A stretch of DNA of 64,000 bases, taken from the NCBI GenBank assembly GCA_016718875.1, contig JADKBL010000011.1, positions 30,521 to 94,520 on the forward strand. Direction: 5' to 3'. Shown piece after piece: positions 1-7,178 of this stretch; position 1 is the first letter of the stretch, and each line of letters starts with the position of its first letter. The DNA comes from Bacteroidota bacterium. Its GTDB lineage: Bacteria > Bacteroidota > Bacteroidia > Bacteroidales > VadinHA17. Position numbers and translations under genes: made by a program. Under the pieces are notes generated by a model. The model was not told the origin of the DNA, ran no database searches, and saw only the letters and a list, made by a program, of their open reading frames with translations.

Positions 1-1
1 C

Positions 2-1069
2 GAGTTTATGGAGCTGTGTAAGATTCTGGGTACAGAGCCTTACGTTGCAGTTAATACCGGCCTGGGGACTGTTGATGAGGTAGCTCAACAGGTTGAATAT
101 ATTAACGGATCTGCATCAACAGAGCAGGGAAAATTAAGGACAGTCAATGGACATGCCGATCCCTACAAAGTTAAATTCTGGGCTGTGGGAAATGAAATGT
201 ACGGCGACTGGCAGCTTGGCCATATTCCATTATCAGAATATGTTAAAAAACATGTTTCCATGGTTGAGGCTATGAGAAAAGTTGATCCTTCAATTAAACT
301 GGTAGGAGTCGGAGCCGTAGGTGAATGGAGCAGGACAATGCTTACCGAAGGAGGCGACCATATGGATCTGCTCAGTGAACATATTTATTGCCAGGATACA
401 TCTGATGTTAGGGTTCATACAGCCGAAATCAAAGATAATATAAAACGAGTGGCCGATGTTCACAGAAAATACCGGGCTGAGATACCGGGACTTAATGATA
501 AAGACATTCGTATCGCAATGGATGAATGGAACTACTGGTATGGCGATTATATCTATGGGGAGCTTGGCTGCCGTTATTTCTGGAGAGACGGCCTTGGCAT
601 TGCAGCCGGTCTGCATGAATATTTCAGAAACAGCGAGATATTTTACATGGCAAACTATGCCCAGACAGTCAATGTCATTGGTGCTATCAAGACTACAGAC
701 AAAGATGTTCAGTTTGAGACAACAGGTATTATTCTAAAGTTTTACAGGGAGCATTTCGGGCAGAAACCAATTGAATTACAAGGTTATAATGGTCCTCTTG
801 ACATTTCGGCAGCAATTGATACTGTCAAAAACCTGCTTACAATCGGGGTGGTTAACACTGACAGTATAAGTCATGATTTCAACATAAAATACCTCAATGG
901 GAAAGTTACAGAAACCGACAGCTGCTATGAAGTTTCAAATCCCGATCCAATGTCATACAATGAACCCGGACATACCAGGATGGTTGATATAAAGAAGGTT
1001 GAATGGAAATCAAAAGACTATATTGCCGTCAAACCTATGACAGTATTGATCTATAAGTATAAATTGTAA
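2..1069 (+). CDS. Alpha-L-arabinofuranosidase, GH51 family (5' end missing)
   Basis: This is the C-terminal part of a GH51 retaining exo-arabinofuranosidase, which releases terminal arabinose from arabinan or arabinoxylan fragments. The reading frame is open to the left edge of the window, so the real start lies upstream and the ATG at 8 is internal. Counting from that ATG, the acid/base glutamate lies in the GNE motif (E63) and the nucleophile in the DEWN motif (E173). Both match the family pattern, including the YxNG segment before the first motif. The C-terminal 150 residues form the usual beta-sandwich part and end in a typical short hydrophobic strand. No neighbouring carbohydrate gene is visible, because the next gene is purE on the opposite strand. 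Signal peptide and localisation cannot be judged because the start is missing. Confidence 0.9.
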   Translation, partial: EFMELCKILGTEPYVAVNTGLGTVDEVAQQVEYINGSASTEQGKLRTVNGHADPYKVKFWAVGNEMYGDWQLGHIPLSEYVKKHVSMVEAMRKVDPSIKLVGVGAVGEWSRTMLTEGGDHMDLLSEHIYCQDTSDVRVHTAEIKDNIKRVADVHRKYRAEIPGLNDKDIRIAMDEWNYWYGDYIYGELGCRYFWRDGLGIAAGLHEYFRNSEIFYMANYAQTVNVIGAIKTTDKDVQFETTGIILKFYREHFGQKPIELQGYNGPLDISAAIDTVKNLLTIGVVNTDSISHDFNIKYLNGKVTETDSCYEVSNPDPMSYNEPGHTRMVDIKKVEWKSKDYIAVKPMTVLIYKYKL

Positions 1070-1117
1070 TAGCCCGGCTCTGATCCCCCTGGGGCGGGGG
1101 GGTTTATAAAGAGAGCT
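1066..1117. terminator. Possible bidirectional terminator between convergent genes
   Basis: The short gap between the convergent GH51 and purE genes holds AATAGC and GCTATT as outer inverted arms around a C-run followed by a G-run that can pair. A hairpin is likely. No strong T tract follows on either strand, so the call is tentative. Confidence 0.35.
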
Positions 1118-1126
1118 ATTGAGTAA

Positions 1127-1639
1127 TTAATTTGTTTTAAACTGATACTTCACAGCCTTCAGCTCCTCATTGGCCTGAACGATCTTCTTTTTCAATGACT
1201 CTTTGAATTTGACAACCTCATTCATGACAGCCTTGTCCCCGGTTGCAATTATCTGAGCTGCAAGTATTCCGGCATTTTGAGCTGCATTGATGCCCACAGT
1301 GGCAACCGGAATTCCGGGAGGCATCTGAACGATTGCAAGGAGTGCGTCAAGTCCTTCAAGAGAGGCCTTTATTGGAACTCCTATCACCGGAATGGGCGTC
1401 ATTGACGCTATTACGCCGGGAAGGTGCGCTGCCATTCCTGCCGCTGCTATTATTACCTTTATCCCTCTACCTGCAGCACCCTTTGCAAATTTTTCAACCT
1501 CTTCAGGAGTCCTGTGAGCCGAAAGGGCATTTATCTCAAAAGGTATCTTTAAAGTGTTCAGTACTTCCGCTGTTTTTTCCATTACCGGAAGGTCTGAAGT
1601 GCTTCCCATGATAATGCTTACAACTGGTTCCATATACAT
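1127..1639 (-). CDS. purE: N5-carboxyaminoimidazole ribonucleotide mutase (PurE)
   Basis: PurE converts N5-CAIR to CAIR in de novo purine synthesis and acts in the cytoplasm, normally as an octamer. The 170-residue length is normal for class I PurE. The N-terminal GSTSDLPVM motif, the SAHRTPEEV motif and the glycine/alanine-rich AAGMAAHLPGVIAS segment form the nucleotide-binding site. The annotated start gives MYMEPVVSIIMGS; the internal Met three residues in would also work. The gene is transcribed away from hpt, a purine salvage gene, and a TAnnTTTG promoter box lies about 30 bases upstream. The de novo and salvage purine genes are therefore divergent neighbours. Confidence 0.97.
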   Translation of the reverse strand: MYMEPVVSIIMGSTSDLPVMEKTAEVLNTLKIPFEINALSAHRTPEEVEKFAKGAAGRGIKVIIAAAGMAAHLPGVIASMTPIPVIGVPIKASLEGLDALLAIVQMPPGIPVATVGINAAQNAGILAAQIIATGDKAVMNEVVKFKESLKKKIVQANEELKAVKYQFKTN

Positions 1640-1666
1640 TTATTTAATTTAACTTGCTGATAAGGA

Positions 1667-1674
1667 CAAAAATA
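1667..1674 (-). promoter_or_regulatory. Bacteroidetes -7 box for purE
   Basis: Read on the minus strand this is TATTTTTG, a full match to the TAnnTTTG consensus of the Bacteroidetes primary sigma factor. It sits about 30 bases before the purE start. No good -33 TTTG partner was found. Confidence 0.5.
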
Positions 1675-1688
1675 AGGTATTATTTTCA

Positions 1689-1696
1689 TATTTTCG
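1689..1696 (+). promoter_or_regulatory. Possible -7 box for hpt
   Basis: TATTTTCG matches TAnnTTTG at seven of eight positions and lies about 30 bases upstream of the hpt ATG, in the divergent purE/hpt gap. It is a weak single-element call. Confidence 0.35.
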
Positions 1697-1723
1697 CACC
1701 GGCAATTATTCAAACCAGCCAAT

Positions 1724-2260
1724 ATGAAAGAAATCCGGATCCTGGATAAAAATTTCAGGGAAATGATAACTGAGGAAACCCTCCAGAAGAGAATAGGGGA
1801 GCTGGCTGCACAGATGAACATCGATCTGAAGGGTAAAAATGTTGTCTGCCTGGGAATTCTGAACGGTGCATTCCTGTTTGCGGCTGATATTTTCAGAAAG
1901 CTTGAAATACCTGCACGTATCTCTTTTGTTAAGCTTGCTTCATATCAGGGTACAAAATCATCGGGTACCATAAAGGAACTGATTGGCTGGAATGAAGAAA
2001 TCAAGGGTACAACTGTTGTTGTAATTGAAGATATTGTCGACACCGGTCATACTCTGGAAAGGATTATGGCTGAGCTTACAATGAGGGAAGCTGCTGAAAT
2101 TAAAATTGCTACTGCATTTTTCAAACCCGATGCCTATAAAAGCAAGATCCCGCTCGATTATGTTGGCTTTGAAATACCAAATGATTTTGTGGTGGGATAT
2201 GGACTTGACTATGACGGTTATGGCCGTAATATTCCTTCAATCTACACGCTGATTCACTAA
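1724..2260 (+). CDS. hpt: Hypoxanthine phosphoribosyltransferase
   Basis: This cytoplasmic purine salvage enzyme joins hypoxanthine (often also guanine) to PRPP to form IMP or GMP. The 178-residue protein carries the PRPP-binding loop near residues 98-111, with the acidic pair and TG in IEDIVDTGHTLE, and the LASYQGTKSSG segment that forms the flexible active-site loop. The length is normal for the family. It is followed after 28 bases by adk and then obgE, a gene order common in Bacteroidetes, so the three are probably co-transcribed. The start at 1724 is preceded by an A-rich leader without an obvious Shine-Dalgarno, as is usual in this phylum. Confidence 0.95.
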   Translation: MKEIRILDKNFREMITEETLQKRIGELAAQMNIDLKGKNVVCLGILNGAFLFAADIFRKLEIPARISFVKLASYQGTKSSGTIKELIGWNEEIKGTTVVVIEDIVDTGHTLERIMAELTMREAAEIKIATAFFKPDAYKSKIPLDYVGFEIPNDFVVGYGLDYDGYGRNIPSIYTLIH

Positions 2261-2288
2261 ACAAAATAATTTAAATCTCTATTTTTTT

Positions 2289-2867
2289 ATGGTTAATTTT
2301 CTGATTTTCGGCCCTCCGGGCTCAGGTAAAGGAACACAGTCGGTAAGGCTGGCTGAGAAATTCAATCTTCTTCATCTTTCAACAGGCGATATGCTGCGCG
2401 CTGAGATTGCAGCCGGTACCGAACTTGGTAAAAAGATGAGCCTGATTATGTCGAAGGGTGAACTGGTTCCTGATGAAGTGGTTATTGAGATGATAGCAGT
2501 AAAGATCGACAGTACAAAAGGCAAGGCTGGATTCCTGTTTGACGGATTCCCTCGTACTGTAGCCCAGACTGTTGCTCTTGAAAAGATGCTCAACGAACGC
2601 GGTATGAAGATAGACAGTATGCTCGTACTTGATGTTGATCACGATGAACTTGTTAAGAGGCTTATTGCACGTGCAGAGCTCTCAGGAAGACCTGATGACA
2701 AGGATCCAAAAGTTATTGAAAACAGGATTGATGTTTATAAGGAAAAAACGGAACCGATTATTGAATATTGTAATAAAAAAGGTCTGTATAAGCCGGTTAA
2801 TGGTGTTGGCAGTATTGATGATATCTTTATCAGGCTTGCTGAACCTATGAGTAAGTTAGTTAAATAG
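2289..2867 (+). CDS. adk: Adenylate kinase
   Basis: Adenylate kinase interconverts ATP + AMP and 2 ADP in the cytoplasm and balances the adenylate pool. The P-loop GPPGSGKGTQ is at residues 8-17, the AMP-binding segment with STGDMLRAEI follows, and DGFPRT marks the second core motif. The protein has 192 residues and a short LID region with no zinc cysteines, which is the short bacterial form. It sits between hpt and obgE and is expected to be co-transcribed with hpt. Confidence 0.97.
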   Translation: MVNFLIFGPPGSGKGTQSVRLAEKFNLLHLSTGDMLRAEIAAGTELGKKMSLIMSKGELVPDEVVIEMIAVKIDSTKGKAGFLFDGFPRTVAQTVALEKMLNERGMKIDSMLVLDVDHDELVKRLIARAELSGRPDDKDPKVIENRIDVYKEKTEPIIEYCNKKGLYKPVNGVGSIDDIFIRLAEPMSKLVK

Positions 2868-2985
2868 AGTGGGAGATGGGGAGAGTGGGAGAGTAGGAGA
2901 TGGGGAGAACAATCACCCCCTCACCCCTTCTCCCCCTCCCCCAGTCCCCCTCACCCCTTCAAATAAGTAACAACGAATAACAACC
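2868..2985. repeat. Low-complexity GGGAGA / CCCCTC intergenic repeat
   Basis: The adk-obgE gap contains repeated GGGAGATGGGGAGAG-like units followed by CCCCTCACCCCTTC-like units. The purine-rich and pyrimidine-rich halves are roughly complementary and could fold into a hairpin. No open frame or promoter box is evident. Similar CCCTCTCCCC/GGGAGAGGG sequence recurs near 35070. Confidence 0.6.
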
Positions 2986-2989
2986 AAAA

Positions 2990-3979
2990 ATGTCAGGATC
3001 AAACTTCGTCGATTATGTAAAGATTTACTGCCGCTCAGGAAAAGGAGGTGCAGGGTCTGCGCATTTCCGGAGGGAAAAGTTTGAACCTAAAGGCGGTCCC
3101 GATGGCGGAGACGGCGGCAGGGGCGGACATATCATCCTGCAGGGAAATGACCAGATGTGGACACTCCTTCATCTTAAATTCCAGAGGTATATTTTCGCTG
3201 ATAATGGCGGTAACGGTGGAAAGCAACAATCAACCGGGGCCGATGGTAAAGATGTTATCGTCCAGGTTCCGCTTGGGACAATTGCAAAAAATGCCGTGAC
3301 CGGTGATCTGATTTTTGAGATAACCGAAAACGGAGAGAAAAAGATAATTGCCAAAGGAGGAAGAGGCGGACAGGGTAATGTACATTTCAAATCAGCCACG
3401 CATCAGGCACCCCGATTCGCCCAGCCCGGAGAACCAAGTATTGAGGAAGAGTTTATACTGGAACTGAAGATACTTGCTGATGTTGGTCTGGTGGGATTTC
3501 CCAATGCCGGTAAATCAACACTTCTTTCGGTGGTATCTGCAGCAAAGCCAAAGATTGCCGATTATGCATTCACTACTCTTGTGCCAAATCTGGGTATCGT
3601 GAGCTACAGGGATGAAAAATCATTTGTGATGGCCGATATTCCAGGGATCATAGAAGGGGCACATGAGGGAAAAGGACTTGGAATAAGATTCCTCAGACAT
3701 ATTGAAAGAAATTCGATGCTGCTCTTCATGGTACCTGCCGACAGCAAGAATATCAGGGCTGAGTATGAGATTCTGTTAAATGAGCTGAGGGAGTATAATC
3801 CTGAACTGCTTGATAAGAAACGTCTTCTGGCAATATCAAAAACAGATATGCTCGATGAGGAGCTTATGAATGAGATAAGGAAAGATCTGCCTGATCTTCC
3901 GAGGGTATTCATTTCATCAATTACCGGTGTGGGTATTACCACTCTGAAAGATATGATCTGGAACATCCTTAACCATTAA
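2990..3979 (+). CDS. obgE: GTPase Obg/CgtA
   Basis: Obg is an essential cytoplasmic GTPase that acts in late 50S ribosome assembly and stress signalling. The glycine-rich Obg fold spans about residues 5-160, with several GG-rich turns. The G domain follows, with G1 GFPNAGKST at residues 169-177, switch TT near 195, G3 DIPG near 216 and G4 SKTD near residue 285. The protein has 329 residues and stops after the G domain, so it lacks the C-terminal OCT domain of some Gram-positive homologues; this is normal for Bacteroidetes. The start at 2990 has the typical N-terminal FVDYVKIYCRSGKGG segment. Confidence 0.97.
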   Translation: MSGSNFVDYVKIYCRSGKGGAGSAHFRREKFEPKGGPDGGDGGRGGHIILQGNDQMWTLLHLKFQRYIFADNGGNGGKQQSTGADGKDVIVQVPLGTIAKNAVTGDLIFEITENGEKKIIAKGGRGGQGNVHFKSATHQAPRFAQPGEPSIEEEFILELKILADVGLVGFPNAGKSTLLSVVSAAKPKIADYAFTTLVPNLGIVSYRDEKSFVMADIPGIIEGAHEGKGLGIRFLRHIERNSMLLFMVPADSKNIRAEYEILLNELREYNPELLDKKRLLAISKTDMLDEELMNEIRKDLPDLPRVFISSITGVGITTLKDMIWNILNH

Positions 3980-3990
3980 AACTAACTGAT

Positions 3991-4563
3991 ATGCTCATAA
4001 GGCTGGATCAGCAGCTCTTGTTATATCTCAATTCCCTTAATACACCATTCTGGGATGAAGTTATGTTTGTAATAAGCGGTAAGCTTACATGGATACCTCT
4101 CTACCTTGCAATACTGATCTACCTTGGAGTCAGATATAAAAGAAAATTCATTGTCATTCTGCTTTTTATTATTCTTGGGATAACTGTTGCAGACCAGACA
4201 TCAGTACATCTTTTCAAGAATGTTTTTCAGCGTCTCAGACCATGTCATGAGCCTGCACTGGAAGGCCTGGTTCATCTCGTGAAAGGGGAATGCGGAGGAT
4301 TATATGGTTTTGTATCTTCACATGCCACAAACTCATTCTATGTTGCCCTCTTCAGCCTGCTTTTTATCAGGAAGAGATGGTTTTCAATCTTAATTGTCTG
4401 CTGGGCTCTTATAGTAGGGTACAGCAGAATATATCTTGGAGTTCACTATCCGGGAGATGTTTTATGCGGATCAATGCTCGGAGCTTTAATAGGCTGGGGA
4501 ATTTATAGTCTTTATATTCTGACTGATAACAGGATTATTAAGAAGAAATCCTTTTTTACCTAG
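3991..4563 (+). CDS. PAP2-family membrane phosphatase
   Basis: This is a small integral-membrane phosphatase of the PAP2 (type 2 phosphatidic acid phosphatase) superfamily, likely acting on undecaprenyl pyrophosphate or a lipid phosphate at the outer face of the inner membrane. The three catalytic motifs are visible: KNVFQRLRP (the KxxxxxxRP motif), SSHATNS (equivalent to PSGH), and SRIYLGVHYPGD (the SRxxxxxHxxxD motif). About five hydrophobic segments surround them in 190 residues. The gene is 11 bases after obgE and 8 bases before lplA. The exact substrate cannot be read from sequence; UppP/BcrC-like or PgpB-like roles are both possible. Confidence 0.88.
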   Translation: MLIRLDQQLLLYLNSLNTPFWDEVMFVISGKLTWIPLYLAILIYLGVRYKRKFIVILLFIILGITVADQTSVHLFKNVFQRLRPCHEPALEGLVHLVKGECGGLYGFVSSHATNSFYVALFSLLFIRKRWFSILIVCWALIVGYSRIYLGVHYPGDVLCGSMLGALIGWGIYSLYILTDNRIIKKKSFFT

Positions 4564-4571
4564 AGCATCAT

Positions 4572-5516
4572 ATGTATTGCCTGACTCTTCAATCATCGGA
4601 ACCTTATTTATACCTGGCAGCTGAAGAGTATCTCTTAAAGAACAGTAGTGAAGAGTATTGCATACTGGCAATTAATTCCCCTTCAGTAATCATAGGCAAG
4701 CATCAGTCTCCTCACCGGGAGGTAAATACAGAATATGTTGAAAAACATAATATTCCGGTTATCAGGAGGATATCCGGTGGTGGTACCGTATTTCATGATG
4801 ATGGGAATCTTAATTTTTCATTTATCAGAAACTGTGAACCGGGACATCAGGTTGATTTTCGACTTCATACAAAACCTGTTATTGATTTTCTTTCTTCACT
4901 TGGCATAGATGCTAAATTTGAAGGGAAAAATGATATCAAGGTAAACGGACTCAAAATCTCAGGTAATGCCGAGCATGTGCATCGTAACAGGGTACTTCAC
5001 CACGGAACACTTCTTTTCAGTTCGGATATGGAAATGCTGAGGAGTACACTGAGAAAAGATACCTCATGCTATAAGACCAGGGCAGTTAATTCAAACCCAT
5101 CATCTGTCACTAATCTCAATGGTCTGATTCATTCAATGAAGGATGTTTATGAATTCAGGACTAAAATGACGGAATATCTGAAGAGTGTTTCTATGATCTC
5201 TGAAGATTACCATTTATCGGATAATGAGCTGACAGAAATTAGATCACTTGCAGGTTCAAAATACCGGTCATGGGATTGGAATTTCGCATACGGGCCTGAT
5301 TATCAATTTATTAAACAATTTGATTATCAAGGGATTACAATCGACTGTGAATTGAATGTGGTTGAGGGTATTATAAAAGAATGTTCAATAAAGGAAAACA
5401 TCCTGTTTGAAAAGATTTCCCGGAAATTGACAGGAATCAGGCATCTGCCAGCAGAATTGAAAGAAGTATTTCTAAAAGAAAATGTCAGGGATATAAATAT
5501 TTTTAACTTCTTTTGA
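4572..5516 (+). CDS. lplA: Lipoate-protein ligase A
   Basis: The enzyme activates free lipoate with ATP and attaches it to the lysine of lipoyl domains in 2-oxoacid dehydrogenases or GcvH. The RRISGGGTVFHDDGNLNFS motif near residues 65-84 is the LplA lipoyl-AMP loop. The conserved lysine pocket (NDIKVNGLKISGNA) follows near residues 118-131. The 314 residues cover the large catalytic domain and a C-terminal accessory domain, as in bifunctional LplA. The start lies 8 bases after the PAP2 gene, so the two are probably co-transcribed. There is no link in function to the phosphatase. Confidence 0.92.
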   Translation: MYCLTLQSSEPYLYLAAEEYLLKNSSEEYCILAINSPSVIIGKHQSPHREVNTEYVEKHNIPVIRRISGGGTVFHDDGNLNFSFIRNCEPGHQVDFRLHTKPVIDFLSSLGIDAKFEGKNDIKVNGLKISGNAEHVHRNRVLHHGTLLFSSDMEMLRSTLRKDTSCYKTRAVNSNPSSVTNLNGLIHSMKDVYEFRTKMTEYLKSVSMISEDYHLSDNELTEIRSLAGSKYRSWDWNFAYGPDYQFIKQFDYQGITIDCELNVVEGIIKECSIKENILFEKISRKLTGIRHLPAELKEVFLKENVRDINIFNFF

Positions 5517-5540
5517 TCAAGGATTAACTTTTTATTTTTT

Positions 5541-5633
5541 CTCAGTGTCCCTCTGTGATACCTCTGTGTGCCTCTGTGTAAGTTCTTTAATGTTACACAG
5601 AGAGACACAAAGAAGGCACAGAGAGACACAGAG
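5541..5633. repeat. Long imperfect inverted repeat of CACAGAG units
   Basis: Arms at 5541-5581 and 5593-5633 are built from CTCTGTG / CACAGAG units. The inner ten bases CTCTGTGTAA and TTACACAGAG pair perfectly around an 11-base loop. It fills the lplA-plsC gap and may act as a transcript 3' stem. A related element lies at 33271-33373. Confidence 0.75.
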
Positions 5634-5640
5634 CTGTTAA

Positions 5641-6390
5641 ATGGATTATGTGGTTATGGATATTCTGAGATCGATAATAGTTTGGGCAGGAGGAATAATA
5701 TATATTCTAGTTCTGTTTCCTGTTTCATTTCTTATCTGGCTGGCAGTCCTGCCTTTTGACAAGGATCGCAGAGTGATCCACCGGATTCTGATCTGGCAGA
5801 GCCAGGCCTCAAAAATCCTGCTGCCTATTGGAAGTTTCAGCGCAGAAGGAAGGGAAAAAGCAGTTAAAGGATCGACCTACGTTGTGATTTCAAATCATCA
5901 GTCAATCATTGATATCCTTTTTATAAACACTCTTGGCTATCGTGTCAAATGGATTTCAAAAATAGAGAACAATAAGATTCCCATACTGGGCTGGTACCTG
6001 AGGATGGCTGACTACATTTCCGTTGACAGGGGTAATGAAGAGAGCAAAGTTGCTATGATTGAAGAAAGTCTCCGATGTTTGAAAAACGGCACATCAATTA
6101 TGATTTTTCCTGAAGGTACACGATCAAAAGACGGGGAGATTGGTTTTTTTAAGCGTGGAGCTTTTCAGCTCGCTATACAGGCCGGAGTTCCGATACTCCC
6201 CGTTGTAATTGACGGAACCGGTGGCATTCTTCCAAAGCACGGTCTTGTTTTCGGAACTGGCCATGACATAAAAATGAAAGTGCTTGATCCTGTTAAGCCT
6301 GAGTCATTTGGCACGGATAACCCTGACGAGCTCGCCCTGAGATTCGCCACCCTTATCAGGGAGGAACTTATTGGTTTGAGAAAGAAATAA
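5641..6390 (+). CDS. plsC: 1-acyl-sn-glycerol-3-phosphate acyltransferase (PlsC-like)
   Basis: PlsC acylates lysophosphatidic acid at sn-2 to make phosphatidic acid, the phospholipid precursor, at the inner membrane. The NHQSIID motif (HX4D) near residues 84-90 is the catalytic site and FPEGTRS is the glycerol-phosphate binding motif. An N-terminal hydrophobic segment of about 25 residues anchors it. The length of 249 residues is normal. The next gene begins 8 bases downstream, so this starts a small operon with the methyltransferase-like and MutS-like genes. Paralogous lyso-ornithine or other lipid acyltransferases share these motifs, so the lipid acceptor is not certain. Confidence 0.92.
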   Translation: MDYVVMDILRSIIVWAGGIIYILVLFPVSFLIWLAVLPFDKDRRVIHRILIWQSQASKILLPIGSFSAEGREKAVKGSTYVVISNHQSIIDILFINTLGYRVKWISKIENNKIPILGWYLRMADYISVDRGNEESKVAMIEESLRCLKNGTSIMIFPEGTRSKDGEIGFFKRGAFQLAIQAGVPILPVVIDGTGGILPKHGLVFGTGHDIKMKVLDPVKPESFGTDNPDELALRFATLIREELIGLRKK

Positions 6391-6397
6391 TTCCTGA

Positions 6398-7174
6398 GTG
6401 AGCCATTCTGAATCATATAAACGACTTCTTAACCGCATGGGTTACTATGATTACCAGAGCGGTCTTATTTACCGGCATCTTAACCAGGAGTCAGGCTGGG
6501 ACAGCCACCTGGAGAAGTGCAGAAAATACATTCTTAAGACGATAGATAGTTCTAAGCCCCGCAAGGTTACTGTACTTGGAAGCGGATGGCTCCTCGAGCT
6601 TCCTGTAGCAGAAATAGTTGAAAAAACCGGCAGGGTATCACTTATTGATATCATCCATCCTCCCGACGTGGTAAGCCAGGCCGGCGAGATACCCAATGTT
6701 GAGTTAATTGAAAGTGATGTTACCGGCGGACTGATTGAACAGGTATGGAAAAAAATCAGCAGTTACCCCTTCTACAGAAAAGCAGATAACCTTGAAGGGA
6801 TAATCATACCTGAATACAAACCTGTAAGTGATCCCGGCTTAATAATATCTCTTAACCTGATAACACAACTCGAAGTTCTTCCTGTCAGGTATTTAAGAAA
6901 AAAGGCTAAAATTAATGAGGATGAAATTTTCAGGTTCAGAAAAGAAATACAGGAGAGGCATATAGATTTTTTGTCGAAATACAATTCAGTGCTGATTACT
7001 GATTATGAGGAGGTTATTACAGACAGATCGGTTACGAAAACAATTATACCTACCCTTTTAGCGGATCTGCCGAAAGGTTCCGATAGCGAAGAATGGACCT
7101 GGAATTTCGACCTGAAGGGGGCAGATTACTACAATAGCAGAAGTGTTATGCACGTTATTGCTGTAACTTTATAA
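6398..7174 (+). CDS. Uncharacterised Rossmann-fold, methyltransferase-like protein
   Basis: I do not recognise a named family. Residues near 48-75 read VTVLGSGWLLELPVAEI followed by a VSLIDI strand, which resembles the SAM-binding motif I and the acidic end of strand two in Rossmann methyltransferases. No clear catalytic motif is visible. The protein has 258 residues and no signal peptide or membrane segment. The start used is GTG at 6398, eight bases after plsC; the next in-frame ATG is about 40 bases later. The MutS-like gene follows after 4 bases. The tight spacing suggests co-translation with both neighbours, but gives no specific function. Confidence 0.65.
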   Translation: MSHSESYKRLLNRMGYYDYQSGLIYRHLNQESGWDSHLEKCRKYILKTIDSSKPRKVTVLGSGWLLELPVAEIVEKTGRVSLIDIIHPPDVVSQAGEIPNVELIESDVTGGLIEQVWKKISSYPFYRKADNLEGIIIPEYKPVSDPGLIISLNLITQLEVLPVRYLRKKAKINEDEIFRFRKEIQERHIDFLSKYNSVLITDYEEVITDRSVTKTIIPTLLADLPKGSDSEEWTWNFDLKGADYYNSRSVMHVIAVTL

Positions 7175-7178
7175 TAAC

